Origin: Neckera pumila | Lineage: Eukaryota; Streptophyta; Bryopsida; Hypnales; Neckeraceae | Direction: 5' to 3' | DNA: 64,000 bases | NCBI GenBank assembly: GCA_963969595.1 | Contig: OZ018418.1 | Location: forward strand, 8,623,001 to 8,687,000 | Shown: one piece after another, positions 34,795-47,971 of the stretch | Layout: the number at the start of each line of letters is the position of its first letter | Position numbering within the stretch: position 1 is the stretch's first letter | Translations under genes and position numbers: made by a program | The notes under the pieces: model-generated | Databases searched by the model: none | What the model saw: the letters and a program-made list of their open reading frames with translations, nothing else | What the model was told of the DNA's origin: nothing

Positions 34795-35142
34795 TTTGAT
34801 TCTTGTAGTGAATAAAAGAAATTAGTTTAAATGAAGTATGTCCATGGTTTCTAAATCTTTAGAATAATTACACATTCTACATTGTTTTTGTTTTCTTTCT
34901 CATACAAATTTCATAAATTGTGGGGATCAAGGTCCATAAAGTACAACATATGTCTTATCCAAGAGATATTTGATTCTTGGAGTGAATTAAAAAAAAATTA
35001 GCAGGAATGAAATATATCCATGGATTCTAATTCTTTAGAACATTTACAACTTCTACTTGTTTTTTACTTGTTTTGCGTACAAATTCCATAATTAAGTTGT
35101 GGAGATTGAGGTTCATAAAATACTGGACATGCTTTATTTTAT
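34795..35142. repeat. Tandem duplication of about 174 bp
   Basis: Two copies begin TTTGATTCTTGTAGTGAAT (34795) and TTTGATTCTTGGAGTGAAT (34969). They share TCCATGG..TCTAA.TCTTTAGAA, ACAAATT.CATAA and GTTCATAAA further on. Confidence 0.6.
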
Positions 35143-36931
35143 TTTTTTACCAAATGTTACATTGGACATAATTATTGACATAAAAACAAGTGTTGTTTTA
35201 TTGGATGTCTACAAAAATCCGTCTCCTAAAATCCATCTCCTAAAATTATGCTATCGTGATCTAAAATGCGGGTTTCTTATAGTGTTCTAAGCCATGAAAC
35301 CTTGAATCCTTGAACTCTTGAACCTGCAATCCAAAATTGGAATTCCATTATCTTTAATTTTTAATGAAAGGCTGAAAAGGTATCTAAAGTAAGTTAAGAG
35401 CATTTGAAATATTTGAATCAAAAATTGGAAGATGTTTAGCAAACTATAGACATGGAGTGCATCTTGTCATCTTTAAGCCTGCAAATGCTGGGCATTTATG
35501 GTTTTTCATGTTATTTTAATTATTCTTGAGAAAAAGGCTAGTATTCCCTGTGTAGTCTTGTAATACTTGTCTGGCACTTGATGAAATGTGGATTTGCAAA
35601 TACAAAATAGTTGTAAAGGTCATCCTTTATTTCTGTCATTGTAGGTTATTTGTTGCCACATGCCAACTAGGTAGGCAACTAAAGCAAGAGTGCGGCCACT
35701 TCCTTGCGCTAGAGATTCCCTTTTATAAATGAAGAATTTGGCCACCTTTTTGGAAATAGAGATTCACTTACAAAAAGACCCCGCGACTTTTGCCTGTAGC
35801 CATTTGAAATTCCCTTTAATTCTTTCCACAAGGGTTGTCCCGCCTATGTATATTGATGTGTCTCCTATTAGGCGAAGCATTCCTTTGTTCATTTCTTTGG
35901 TATTTGCTAGTATTTGGTTGTTTTTGTTGGTCAATTGTGCTCATATTGTTCTTTGTTGTTTGCTTGTGTTCATGTTGTGTTGTTGCTCTCTGGCATTTGC
36001 TTGTTTTTGTTGTTGTTCATTTGTTTTGCTTGTCGATTGCTCTGGCTACTCATTTCCAATTTGGCAGACTTTGGTAGGTTTTCATAAAATACACATTACC
36101 ATCAACATCCTCTATTTGGTGATGATGTTTTTAAATGCTTGCATAAACATCTTTGTCAATACAGTGGAGAAGAAACTAGTGCGCGTATGAGCCATTGTTT
36201 AATATGGACTTTGATCATCACAACTCGTGGAATTCAAATGCAAAATTAATAAAAAGAAAAATTAGAAGTTGTAAATATTTTCAAGATTTAGAATCCATGG
36301 GTAGACGAGCCTCGGTGAGTGGGTCCCGAGGTGAGTCCCAAAATAACATGGGTTGGCCTAGTGGGGAGTTGAATCCCATCAAAAGGCAGTTAGCACCAAT
36401 GGAGAATAGTGCCACCATCGGGTGCTTGGACATCAATGGAAGTTCCGTTCCAAGTCTTCAAATGACATGCCCAGTGTCTTGTGGGAGTTATGTATTGGGA
36501 TTTTTATATTGGGGGCTATGTGTTGGGAGTCACGGAAGATTGGGGAACTCCACAATTTGAGTTGGAACCCAATGTTGCATGTACGTAGTATGTGTAGTGT
36601 TAAAAAATCATGACCCTTGGTGTCACTAGGAGTTAAGTGCTACAAAAAGTAGTTGAAGGGGAGCTTAAGGTGGTAAGTGTCACTAAGGGGCACGGCAATT
36701 GGTGATAAGGTCCGTAGTATAAGTGTGGAATTCATTTCAAAATGCATGCTTGCAAGGATGTTGGAGTATCACATTAGCAGGTTGAAAAATGCTTGTGCAA
36801 TTTGCTAGGATAAAGAAAAGGTGAATGTGAGGATGAATGCTTCTCATCCATCCTCCAAACTCCTTGTTGATGTGTACACTCTAGCAGCCAATGAACCACA
36901 AAATATCTTAGTTTTTTGGCAATTCCAAAAG
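35143..36931. other. No supported gene
   Basis: The plus frame at 35729-36190 (153 codons) is rich in Leu, Val, Cys and Phe and has no recognisable motif. The frame at 36195-36560 is likewise unassigned. Neither is supported as a gene. Confidence 0.35.
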
Positions 36932-37901
36932 TCAGATTTGTTCATCTTTGTAACTTTTCAAAATACTGTTGCCAAAAGCTTTGCATGTGTCTATAGATGA
37001 CCAATAGTTAAAACTAAATATAGAATACCACCTAGCATCTATACATTCTTTTCTCTCATCATTTAATGGAAGTAAAGATCTTGCTGTCAAACCTTTACAA
37101 AAATATTTTGGAAAGGTAAAACAAATCTTATAGCTAAAGAAGAAACACTAACAATTATTTGTCTTTTATCTTTGATACCATGAATATTAACACATTTAGA
37201 ACCTTTAGTTTTGCAAGTCCTAGCTCTACCAGTAGGAACTAAATATATGCCAGTTTGATCAATATTCACAACAAACTCTTGAAGGATGTTGTAAACTTTG
37301 ATCAAATAGGCACAACTTTGAGCTATAGTATGTCCTTGCAACTTATAGTCATTAGATAATTTCCCTGCTGAGCTGATTTAATTCTACTTTCATAAAAGTC
37401 TTTGTCCATGCTACAGACATACAAAAATTTCTATTGTTATCTAGTAGTTGGGATTGTCATTTAGATATGATAGCTTGCTTTCATCAAAGGTTGTATGCAT
37501 GTTGTGTACAATAGTTGTCCTACAACTCTTTATTTATGAAGGACCTTACAAATCTCCTCTTTGAGAAGAAGAAGATTAAGAAAAATTAGCCAATGTTGTT
37601 TAGACTTGGCAAAGTATGTGCCAAGCTCTATACAATAATCATAATTCTTTTTTAGGTCACCAATTGGTGTGAAACCATTTATTTGTGATAAAGAATCATA
37701 CACACTAGATAGATCTTCTGGCTTCCTAAAAGCTGCTCGTAAATAACTCAAAGCTCCTTGAATGTTTTGATGTTGCTTTACTACTGCACAGATAGGTGGC
37801 CAAAGGGAAGGATTGAACCAATTTGTATAGCAAACCTTTTGTTTTTTCTTTAGAGTCTTCATGGGTTCACGCATAGATTTAAGTTTTGGCTTTAAGATCA
37901 T
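36932..37901 (-). pseudogene. Broken DDE_1 (pogo-like) transposase
   Basis: 37341-37087 reads VNIDQTGIYLVP, then KGSKCVNIHGIKDKRQI, then LPFQNIF: the first acidic block of the DDE_1 catalytic domain of pogo/Fot-type transposases, which cut and paste DNA. After a frame change near 37095 the same strand continues KGLTARSLLP and FNYWSSIDTCKAF to a stop at 36932, matching the NHWS region of the family. An upstream frame at 37901-37530 (NWFNPSLWPPICAVV) may be its N-terminal part. The frame is broken at least twice, so this is a pseudogene. No terminal repeats were found. Confidence 0.6.
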
Positions 37902-38409
37902 TGCTTGAGCTTCTTTCCTAGGCCTTCCAATATGACTTTAAAATATCTCCTTCTTTGGCACTGCACACTCTTTCTCCCATCTTTCCATCAATATTGCAAA
38001 ATCCTTTTGTGTATCAGTCTCTTTATCTTCTTTGCTAATAGAACTAAAGAACCATAAATCTAGGCCTTGTTGTTTTAAGCCATTGTATAATAGTTACCAC
38101 TCAAACAACCACTTCATACAAATACACACTTTAGATTTGCAAACACTTCATTCAAACAAACTTTATAAATAGATTTTTACAAAGTACATAAAAAAGGGAT
38201 GGAAAAAAAGGTTTGGCTATTTAAGATAGTAATGATACTTAATTGCAATGGTAGCTTGGCCACTTCAAACAAATGAAATCTAAGAAATTTGTTATGTATG
38301 CACAAATTTTTTATTAGTTTACCAAATTTTATTTAATTCTTTCCAATGATAATTGAATTTTAATTAATTATTAGAATGCCACCAAATTTACTTTGGAAAC
38401 CTTCATTAA
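37902..38409. other. No gene seen
   Basis: AT-rich DNA between the broken transposase and the TTAA-flanked element. Confidence 0.4.
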
Positions 38410-41400
38410 CCCCTAAATGCGCAAGGCCTATTTTGGGCTTCTTGGAATTTGCTCTAAATTGAACAAAATGCCAACATTTTGATAAGTTGTATCAATTTAA
38501 TTTGAATTGTAACCGTACAAATTCAAACTAGACATGTTAGAGATCTCACAGGAAAGAAAACACAACAATACCACTCATGGATTGAAAGATTTTAATGTTT
38601 GACCATGAGGGTGCTAAAACTGCAAAAATCTTTCAATCTTCTTTACACAAATCAAGTCTAAAAAGTTGGTGACCAAAAAAACATGAGGTTAAAGGGCCTA
38701 ACTTGTATAACCCCGATCAATTTATGGCTTCTTAAAATCTACTCTACAATTTTTTTAAATGAATTTTGAATGTGATTTTTTCTCTAAGATCTAGTGTATT
38801 TGAGGCCCGGTTCAGATCGAGACGTCCACAGCAATCGGACAAGGTTTAGGGCTTCGTCATTGGTCCATGGTAATGTTTTGTCCGCTAAGGCATTCACACC
38901 CGGGGGGCGTCCACTTGAGAAGAAGTCCATGTCATCATGCACTCCCGCCAAAAGTGAAGCTCAAGTCCGCCTTGTAGTGGACAAAACCCTCTTTTTTCAC
39001 TTGCACGCCTCCAAGCTTCGCTCATCTTTACCTCGGCGCGTTCAAGCTTGTGCTCTCCTTCAACAAAACGCCTTCAAGTTTGGAACAAGTGCAAATTTGT
39101 TGCAAGTTATGTTATCATGTTTTTATAATATTTTTTTTTGCATTTGTGACTACATGTTTTCAAATATTTTTTGGAATTGGGGTTTTCATTGACTTGCGTC
39201 ATTTCAAAGCTTTTGGTATGGAGATTATTTTTCTCAAAAATTGTTGTGTACTGTACTACTTGTAAACTTGTAAAGAATACCGATAGTTCTCCTGCATTTT
39301 CAAGTTTGCAGTTTTTTTTAAAATTAGGGCAAAATTATCTACAGTATAAAACATAAAAACTCCTCAAACAAAGGAATAAAAGAAGTAGCTGTAAAACCGT
39401 AGTAATCAAAAAACAAAAAAATGTTTTGAGCTTCATTGTCTTTGGTCTTCTGCAAGCTTGAATACATTTAATTAAAAACCCTGTTTGAATGCAGTTTTCT
39501 AACATGATAGTATTAGTGAAGCATATGTTGGATACTCTGTGAGCAGAGAGAAGAGTGATCTCTTTGAATTTGTAGACCGAGAAGTACTATGGATGGATTT
39601 CTGTTTATCACCTTGTTGAATACTGCAAGACCAGGTCTGCAAATGAAAGTGCATATAGAAAAAGAAAGCAAGTTTGAATTCATGATCCTAGTAAGTACTT
39701 TTTATTCCTATTTTGAAATGTCATGAAATTTAGTGCACATGAAAGATATTCCTTGTCCCCACCTTGTATTAAAATTTCAGCTTAAAATATGAAAATCTCT
39801 AGTCCATATCTACCTAAAACTACTATGTTGCTAAAAGTAGCAGGCTAGTCCTTTAGGGGTTAAAAAAATTTGAATGTTTTAGAGATTTTTTTTAGTATTC
39901 ATAGAATATTTTAGGATATATTCACTATCTTGTTAAAGTATATTTAAGATTTTATTACATTTATTCTTTTAATATTTTTATAATATTTTTAGATGATTCA
40001 TCATATTAACCCCTAAAGGACCGGTTGTCCCCTCGGGGGACAATTTGGGTCCGGGCAGGTTCCTATGATATCAATTTTTAGTAATATTTTTTGGGATTTT
40101 TTGAAGTTGTGTATTTTTGCGAGATCTTTGTGAATATATAATTTTTATTTTAATTGATGCCCGGGAGCAAAAGTTATGGCACAATAAGTAAAATTGGAAT
40201 TTTGCGGGCAGCACAAAAAGAATCACAAAAAGTCAAAATAATTTTTTTTCAAATTTTTTCTTCAAAGATTATATTTTTGTCTACATGTGAAGCTTTGTTT
40301 CATTCAATTTGGACTAATAATGAGAAAGTTATGGACAATCTTAGTTTTTTAGGCAATCTAAGCATCTTCTTGAAAAAATAAGTTGTAGAATTCATTTTTG
40401 AATGCAATTTTGAGAATTTTTCAAAAAAAATTGTTAGAAAGGGTTAGATTTTCTTGCTAGAACAATCTCATTGTTGGGATTATTGTGATTCAATTCCATC
40501 TAAAAGCTATTAACAATTTAGTTTTTTCTTCAATCTTAAACCCACCTCTACTTAACAATTTTTTAATGAGTGAAAATTAAGTGCTTTTTTTCCTAAATTT
40601 TTTTGGTAGATTCTCAACTCAATTACTTAACATAAATAAGTAGAAAATTGAAATCAGTAGTGCAAAAGATTTGAAGTAAAAAGATTCAAAGCCAAAAAAT
40701 CTGGTCAAGCAAGGTGGAAAAAAACTTGTTTTCTTCACTTTAAATGCATATATCTTGCAATCTACGTGGTCAAAGTTTCTGAAATTTCTTCCACATATTC
40801 ATATACTAGTCAAGTATAAGATCTTACGGTTGGATATGCAAAAAAAAACAATTTTTTAAACTCTTTTCTCTTTGCAATAGAAATGACAGTTTTGAATGGT
40901 TTTTGGTCGGAAAATCACCTCGGTCCTTTAGGGGTTAAAGACCAAAAAATGAAGTAAAAAAAAATGAACATCATCTAATTTATTGTTCATGTAAGAAAGT
41001 AGTGCGTTGTGGCGAAGCAATAATTTTCACTTGATATGTGTCATTTTCAAAACTTTAGCATGAAAGATGGTAAAATGCAATGCAACCGGATGTCCGGTTC
41101 CAAGTGTGAAAGCATTCACCGGACGGACAAAATGCTTGATGATATGACAATTTCCCTCCACAAGGTAGCGAACGAAGTGGTGGACATTGGATTTCGTCCA
41201 CTTCCTGTGGACGTCCCGGTCTGAACTGGGCTTGAGGCTCATTTCCAAGAGCTCTCAACACTACGGGAAGTCAAGATTGCACGGGATACCCTTGTACAAA
41301 AACTTGAATAGAAAAATCACTATCATTTATTTTCAAGATCGGATTTTTGGTGCTGAAACTAGACTTCAAGAAGAACTTTCTAAAAATATAAACTACTAAA

Positions 41401-41477
41401 AATAGCAACTTGGTTAGGTTTTGTTTAACTTCCAAGTTTTGCACACACCAGATTTTGGTGCCTCGGGCATTTAGGGG
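38410..41477. mobile_element. TTAA-flanked element, 3,068 bp
   Basis: The left end CCCCTAAATGCGCAAGGC and the reverse complement of the right end CCCCTAAATGCCCGAGGC agree at 16 of 18 positions, each next to TTAA (38406-38409 and 41478-41481). Further in, about 38806-38835 is an inverted match to 41211-41240 (GTTCAGA, GACGTCCACAG), with a second match around TTTTGTCCG and GCATTCACAC. A perfect 14-bp inverted repeat (38580-38593 and 38625-38638) lies near the left end. No transposase frame is present. TTAA duplication and CCC-starting ends are typical of piggyBac; Kolobok also uses TTAA. A lone right end facing TTAA at 39859 suggests older nested insertions. Confidence 0.6.
40010..40934. mobile_element. 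TTAA-flanked element, 925 bp, nested
   Basis: Ends are a perfect 14-bp inverted repeat CCCCTAAAGGACCG, flanked by TTAA at 40006-40009 and 40935-40938. Just inside the left end is a palindrome TTGTCCCCTCGGGGGACAA. Its interior is related, in reverse orientation, to the element at 48377-49295 (shared words include AAAAGTTATG and the GGATCTTATAC region). It lies inside the larger 38410-41477 element. No coding capacity. Confidence 0.75.
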
Positions 41478-41522
41478 TTAATTATTAGGCATGAATGTGC
41501 TGACCTTGCGCTACAGCTATGG

Positions 41523-41528
41523 TATAAG
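41523..41528 (+). promoter_or_regulatory. Possible TATA box of the TPR-DnaJ gene
   Basis: TATAAG in GGTATAAGGTG, about 45 bp downstream of the end of the TTAA-flanked element and before the GC-richer leader. Weak evidence; the transcription start is unknown. Confidence 0.25.
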
Positions 41529-41791
41529 GTGCCCTCATGAACAGGAACCCTGAGGCCAGGTCCTTACGACTTGTGCAACCCTTGCTGCAAAGCAGCGTCC
41601 AGCTCCCGCCGCCAATTCTCCATGGCCAACGGAGGCCAACGGAGGTAGTGGCGTCCATATGGGCTGACTCCCGCGCTCAATATGGTTATTGGAATATGGT
41701 TATTTTAGTTCTGATCGTTCTCTGCAACACGTTTTCGTGCGTGATCGGCATCGCCCCCACCTGCAATTAACGCCGTCTAGAATCATTCACG

Positions 41792-42646
41792 GTGAGTCTT
41801 CTTAGCAACTTCCTGGTGATGTTATATAGGGTAGACGTCGATTGGGCTGCTGGCGTTCAGTATCGCTGCCTCTGGATTCTCTTGCGTTTCTGATACCTGG
41901 ACTGGATCTTTTGTGGGTCATGCGTGGTGGACAGCGGGGTTGGAAAGTTTCGGTTTAGGTCACTACTGTGTGTTTGGAGTTGTCTAGGGTTACCATGCGG
42001 GAAGTTACTATCCTGGATTCTTGGAGATTGGTTACATATGGCGTAATTTTTCGGTCTCACACTGGTATCTTGCTCCAACAGGTCATATTCTCTAAAATGC
42101 CGGAATTGACATAGCATCGCTCTGTGAAATATGCATGGTGAAGTTTTCATTTGTAATCGGTTTCGTAGGATATTATTTATGTAGTGAAAGTCCAAACTGT
42201 CTGCAGTTTCGGATGTTTTGGGGATTTCATATTTTGGTTTCCGAGGTGCTCTTGACAGAGTGGGTGGTGTCGCAATCTTGGATGTCAGGTTGATCTGAAG
42301 TGTTTATTATTGGCTGCACATTCTACGAAGTGGTATTTCTTTTTGTATTTGATGGTATTTTGTTGTGCTGCCTCTTTGTGGTTTGGCCCGACGATTCACT
42401 GTTTTGGCACATGATCTTACCTTGTGAGATAATATTTTGCTCAATTGAGACTTTAGGTTTCACATATGTCCCTGTGATTGCACTAGTCTTCCGTGTTGGA
42501 ACCCACTTCCTACTGTGTGAAGAGTTCAGCTATCAGATTATTACAGCAACCGAAGGGCAGTATTAAGGTTATTACAGGAGCTCCTGTCTTTGCCAAAAGA
42601 AACTGTGGTGCTTTTCTTTTCTTAATGTTACTGTTCCCTTTTGCAG
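41792..42646 (+). other. Probable 5'UTR intron (855 bp)
   Basis: The donor CACG|GTGAGT at 41791/41792 and the acceptor CTGTTCCCTTTTGCAG at 42646 are both close to consensus. No coding frame crosses either. Leader introns are common in plant genes. Confidence 0.5.
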
Positions 42647-42657
42647 AGTAGAGAATC

Positions 42658-42717
42658 ATGATAATGCCAGCATTATTCACTTGCAAGCCATATGTTTCAT
42701 CAAGTACGTTCCTTTAA
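42658..42717 (+). other. Upstream ORF of 19 codons
   Basis: ATG at 42658, 12 bp after the leader acceptor, opens MIMPALFTCKP and stops at TAA 42715-42717. That is 24 bp before the main ATG, in the same frame. If the leader is spliced as proposed, it would be translated first and could lower translation of the main frame. Confidence 0.4.
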
Positions 42718-42741
42718 CAGATCTGGAGGAAAATTCTTTCC

Positions 42742-45700
42742 ATGGGGGGTGAATCTATTGGGGTGGAGTCAGCACCCTATGGTCCCAGGCGGTTTCCTCT
42801 AATCAAAGACCATATCAACCGACAGGCTAAAGGGTTACTTGTAGAGGTTCTAGAATCCAAAGTACCAAAGTTTTGGAAAGGCGCAAGTCGTATGGACCCT
42901 TGTGCCTTCGGTTTACCGGTGGCTACATTAACGGGGCAGAGGTCCAAGTCTGAAGGCACCCTCTCGTCTTTACAAAATTCCAGTAGCGGCGTTAGATTTG
43001 GTGGGTCCCCTCCTCTTTCCAGCACAGATGCAGGTTATGTGAATCGCACCGTCTCTGTCTCTGAGCTTTTGGCCTTTCATAATAAAGATGGGAAGGCCAG
43101 TGATAAACAGACGCCTATTGTATTTAAGGACTCCATGCCGGTCACTTCGTTTCCGACTCTGAACTTCTCTAGCGGTGTTACGACTATCAACAGTTCGACA
43201 ATTCCGGCTTTCTCAAATATTCCTCCAAGTGTAGCAAGTAGTGGACTCTCTCTTCTCGCTGATAGACGGAAATCTTCTGCAGCTGCTTCAAAGGATTCAA
43301 AGTGTGCTACTTGTTGCGTCTCAGCTTATACGACAGGCTTGAAGCCGAGCACATCAAGTAGCTCTTCCGGCCCTTTTGTATTCAGTGCTGGGGCATCGGA
43401 TATAGGACCCTTGAAGCCTGGAACTCAAACAAACGTTTTTCCTGGCCATTTCTTTTCGGTATCTAGGCCTGCATCTCAATCCAAAGTTTCTAAGGATGGA
43501 AGATTTTCTGGAAAATCTAGGCCTGGAGTTCAGCCAGATGTGTCATCGGACAATTCATTCTTAGGGCCAATGAGGGTGGCATGTCCTCCGAACGCATCGA
43601 ACAATGCTTCGTCCTTAGGTTCATCCGTGCCCTCTGTACAGCTAAATGTTTTAAGGGGCAATTTATTCTCAGTGCCACCCGGGCCTGCTGCTCCAGTAAG
43701 CAGTTCAACAGCGCCTTCTTTTGTGGGTTCATCGAAAGCTATCTCCCAAGCCAAAGTTTCATTTGAAATGCAAGCTACAGATTTTATTGATCCTACGAAA
43801 CAATCAGCTATTTCTTTAGAGGAGTTGTTGGGCTCCAATGCTGCACAAGGTGGGGTTGGAGGATTGCCGAAATGTACCATACAAAGAAAAACGTTCGCAG
43901 AGACTGATCAAGGTATTTCCGCGGATATATCTCGGCAGCTAAACCAGTTGGATATTGATAGAGGCATTCATCTGTTTCGAAAGTTGAAAAAACTGGGTCT
44001 TGATAAAGATGTAGAAAAGATAGTAAAACCGACTGCTTTTGCTCCTAAAACGGAGGTTGAACGCGCACTGGAGAATTTGGATATTGGCAAGGAGGACAGC
44101 CTTCCACTGAAAATGGAAAATCTTGCCGTCAACATAGAAGGTAAAGACCCCTTTCCTGGGAAGAATACATTTGTATTCCGTGGTCAAAGCACAAGCACGT
44201 CTGGAGACTGGACTCCGAGCAGTTCTACTTTTTTTTTTGGAGCAGCAAGTGAACATGTAGGTAATTTTCCCGAGTGCACAGAAAATGAACGTTCGAAGTT
44301 ACCTCCAGCAACGAACATTTCATTTTTCAAGTTCTGTGCAGAACCGGAGGTCAAGCCCCGGGTAACTAAAGTGAAGATGGGTAGGTTCCAACATCGTCCT
44401 TTTAGGTCATTTCATAGATCAAGAGGAAAGAAAAGTGCATCTACAACCTCTAGTGTAAGATCAGACGCAGCAACTCCAAGCCCCAGTAGAGACAGTGTAT
44501 CGATCGATATTCTTTTGGGCCATCCTGATTCTAGCAAGTCGCTGATCCCGGAGAACGATGAAGGAGACAGCGATAAGTTAATTGTTGGGGATTTTGGTGG
44601 AGAATCAATGAACCCAACGACTGGGCTCGAAGCCTGCATTCAAGAAATCAGAGCAGCAGTCTCTGAGTTAAACTTTGGCGCTGGATTTACTCGAGAAAAT
44701 GGGACCTCAAGTGCTGTCCCTCTTTCCAATGTGTTGGAACAAAATTCCTGGTTGGATGGGAATCTGTACTGTGAAGGAGTTTCAAATTCTGCAGGTCCTG
44801 GTCAAGGTTGGGAGGCTACGTCTACTGCTAATACTCAATCTGTGGACAGAGTTGAGCATGAGAATTACTTAGTTGAGCAAGACGATCCCATGAAGGAAGT
44901 GAATGACAGAGAAGATGTAAAAATCATCATCGCAAAGAATTCAGTTGCTGGTAGAAATGAAGACGCGAATGAGAAAAGCAGTGATACACAGAGTAGTAAT
45001 GTCACTGATGATGGCCAACCTAGTGCTGAAGGTGAGGGGAAGGGTAGTCCCTTCACATTTACAGCCAGCTCAACAGGAATTCCGATGTCCAACTTCCGCC
45101 GGCGCACACACAAAGCCCACAAGAGTGTGGGGCGGGTTTCACAGGGTGGTGAAGCTCCCGTACCTGTTTTGCTACGAGATAGATGCAACTCTAGGTCACT
45201 GTCTACCGTGAAGTCTGATACCAGGTCTGGTACTGCATCTCTTGGAGGTTTAGGGGGATCAGGTTATCGGGAGGGGGTGAAAGCTCCAGGAGTTGTAGTT
45301 GTTCGTGGTGTTGGTGGTGGTGCTGCTGAGCAGGTTTGTGAAAGATGGAGGCTAAGGGGTAACCAAGCCTATGCGAAAGGGGATTTTGTCAAAGCAGAGG
45401 AGTTTTACTCCCTTGGTGTTGGGAGTGTTTCTCCTCATGAAACTTCACAGAGTTGCATTCGAGCATCAGTGCTTTGTTATAGCAACAGGGCTGCGACTAG
45501 AATGATTGCTGGTCGTATGAGGGAGGCTCTTGCTGATTGTATGTACGCTATGGCAGTGGATCCCTCGTTTTTCCGTGTTCACTTACGAGCCGCTAGTTGT
45601 CATCTTGCTCTTGGAGAGACTGAGCTGGCTGCAACAGCTTTCGAGGAGTGCCTGAGGCAAGCCCAAAGGGCAAGTAAGGTAGATTCGAAAGTTTTAGCAG

Positions 45701-47519
45701 ATGCGTCAGAGGGCTTGAAGAAATCTCAGCAAGTTGCAGAGTTCCTTACACAGGTACTAAGAGTTGGCATTACTTCGATATAATTCTTTGCCCAACTTTG
45801 TCAGATGACTCCTACGTCGATTCGTCTCCTTGCAGTTTTATTGGGATGTTAATGTAGCAAATGCACCTAGAATCGGTCCCATGTTATTTGAGAATTGTAT
45901 TTTTCTCCTTTGTATAGTGCTTGGTCAGTGATTTCCGTTGAACCTACTTTGGAGATAGTAGCGATTTGAATTTGAGATATATATTGTGTCATTGCGTACT
46001 AATAAGATGCTTTGTAAACCAGGTACGAAATCTCCTCCAAAACAATTCATCACGAGATTTCGTATCAGCATTGCAGCTCCTTAATGAGGCCCTTCTAGCC
46101 AGTCCTCAGTCTGAGTGGCTACTCGAGCGGAAGGCCTATATACTTATCTCTCTACAAAGATTCACTGAAGCAGTCGAAGTATGTAAGCCAAGTCTTACTT
46201 TGGCTGAGAGGAACTTTCCTACTTTGGAGAGGAACAGGTATGTGAACTCTCCTCTTGGTTGGCGGTGGAGGATGACTGTTAAGGCTAAATTCCACCTTGG
46301 CAAACTGGAGGAGGCCTTGGAGCAGTTACAACAGCTAGAAGAAGGTCCGTCTTCCACGTTTTCTTCGAATTCGGATTTGCCCGGCGCATTTTCTGCGGAG
46401 ATGACCCTGCCTTCTATGGAGTTAATTCGAGACCTTCTGCATCACAAGCTGGAGGGTAACAAAGCTTTTCAAGCTGGAAAATTTACTGAAGCCTTAGACC
46501 ATTACAATGCTGCTCTCGCGCGGAATGGTGAGTCATGCCCATTTTGTGCCGTCTGTCTGTGCAATCGAGCAGCTGCCTCCCAGGCTCTTGGTCAGATCGC
46601 TGATGCTATAGCGGATTGTAGTCGAGCAATTGCCCTGGATCCGCGGTATGCAAAGGCCATTTCACGCAGGGCATCTTTGCATGAAAAAGTAAGGGATTAT
46701 GGGCAGTCCAGTCGCGACTTAGGGAGACTGATAGTGATATATGAAAGTCAGCACCCCCAATTGCAGGGTGTGAGATCCCCAAGGATAGATGGTTCAGCTG
46801 GATCAACAACTCGAAATGAGGAGGAATTGCAACAAGCCAAAGGGAGGCTTATGAAAGCTGAAGAAGAGATGAAGAAGCGTATTCCTCTTGATCACTACAG
46901 CATACTGGGATTAGAGTTGGGTTGTTCAGCCAATGAGATAAAGAAAGCATACAGGAAAGCTGCGCTACGACATCATCCGGATAAGGCTGGTCAGTTTTTG
47001 ATGCGTAGTGGAGACACGGGAGATGATCCCTTAAAGGATACTAGAGATGGGACTGTTCGGAAAGATGGGGACAGATTAATCGACGCAGTTCGCAAGGATT
47101 CAGAACAGCTGTTTAAGCTCATTGGAGAAGCATACGCGGTCCTGTCTGATCCTGCTAAACGGTCTCGATACGATTCTGAAGAAGATTTGAGGAAATTCAG
47201 AACAAGGTCAAGCGATCCTTCAATGAATGTGTATTCTGACCAAAATCATTCGCGGACAAATGATGGAGCCAACGTTCAAGCGAAGGGAGGGTGGAGTACC
47301 TCAAGTTCTGCGAGCGAGCCAGGGAGCCAGTCACGTGCAAGTCGGCAGCGTGATCGGTGGGAGGGTTTCAACTATCAGTATCAGAGGTGGCACCCTGGAC
47401 CGGATGCAGCACAGCCAGACGTATATGCACGAAGGGGTCGGTCCACAGGCTCAGCATATGGATCATCTCACAGGAACACATCCTGGCGGTGGGAAGAAAA
47501 TCCATGGAATGACGTTTAG
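42742..47519 (+). CDS. TPR and DnaJ domain protein, two coding exons (1502 aa)
   Basis: A co-chaperone-like protein expected to bind Hsp70 through its J domain and Hsp70/Hsp90 tails through TPR repeats; it matches the plant DNAJC7-like family (Arabidopsis TPR15/TPR16). Exons 42742-45753 (1004 codons) and 46023-47519 (498 codons) join in phase 0. Residues 1-860 are a long Ser/Pro-rich, probably disordered region with scattered FG/VF words. The first TPR block is about 863-1000 (RLRGNQAYAKGDF, CYSNRAATRM). The second is about 1144-1240 (KLEGNKAFQAGKF, CNRAAASQALG). The J domain is about 1290-1387 with HPD at 1322-1324, and an insert of about 35 residues before the DSEQLFKLIGEAYAVLSDP helix. The tail is Arg/Ser/Gly-rich. 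The start ATG lies in CCATGG context. GC content is clearly higher than in the surroundings, and no break is seen. Confidence 0.93.
45754..46022 (+). other. Intron of the TPR-DnaJ gene (269 bp)
   Basis: CACAG|GTACTAAG to AAACCAG|GTACG, phase 0. A perfect branch-point-like TACTAAT lies at 45997-46003, about 20 bp before the acceptor. The exon join EFLTQ-VRNLLQ keeps the family pattern. Confidence 0.9.
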
Positions 47520-47914
47520 TTGATTTTGTTTTGATTTTTATCTCGTGAAAAGTACTACATTCTCTTGGTCTTCTCTTCTGCAGTTCGAGCACCAATTTTG
47601 GTCTTGGTGACCGACTTTCGGAAGCTAGCGTTTCTGTAGTTCACAACGCTTTTGTCATCAGTTATTCTTTGCTCAGAATTCTGATATTGTCCACAAAATG
47701 TGTTTTTATGACGTATCTAATTTTATAAGAATTGAGATTTTTCTCATTTCGTGGATTTTCCCTCAAACCAATCAACACGAATTTACTAAAACGGCCTTAT
47801 GGTCGCTAGAGATATTTTTGTTCGATTACTTCCTATTTCATTCATCCAACCTCTTGTAGACTGTTGTGTTAGTTTTTGAACATTTGCATGAATTTCGAAG
47901 GTTCTTTCCGAAAA

Positions 47915-47924
47915 AATAATAAAA
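47915..47924 (+). terminator. Possible poly(A) signal
   Basis: AATAATAAAA about 400 bp after the stop codon of the TPR-DnaJ gene and 45 bp before the TTAA hairpin element. Weak, because the surroundings are AT-rich. Confidence 0.25.
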
Positions 47925-47971
47925 GTTCAATTTAACTAAAAATTTGAGTTCTTGCTTCAATTTTTTTTTAA

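Noticed and set aside
35729..36190. 153-codon hydrophobic plus frame that could be a membrane protein
   Set aside because: T/G-rich composition alone gives Leu/Val/Phe/Cys runs; there is no motif, no promoter and no splice support.
40010..40934. Telomere-like CCCTAAA at element ends
   Set aside because: The word occurs once per end as part of CCCCTAAAGGACC, not in tandem, and is bounded by TTAA.
41537..41770. 77-codon frame upstream of the TPR-DnaJ gene as a separate gene
   Set aside because: It lies in the GC-richer leader just before a strong splice donor and is better explained as 5'UTR.
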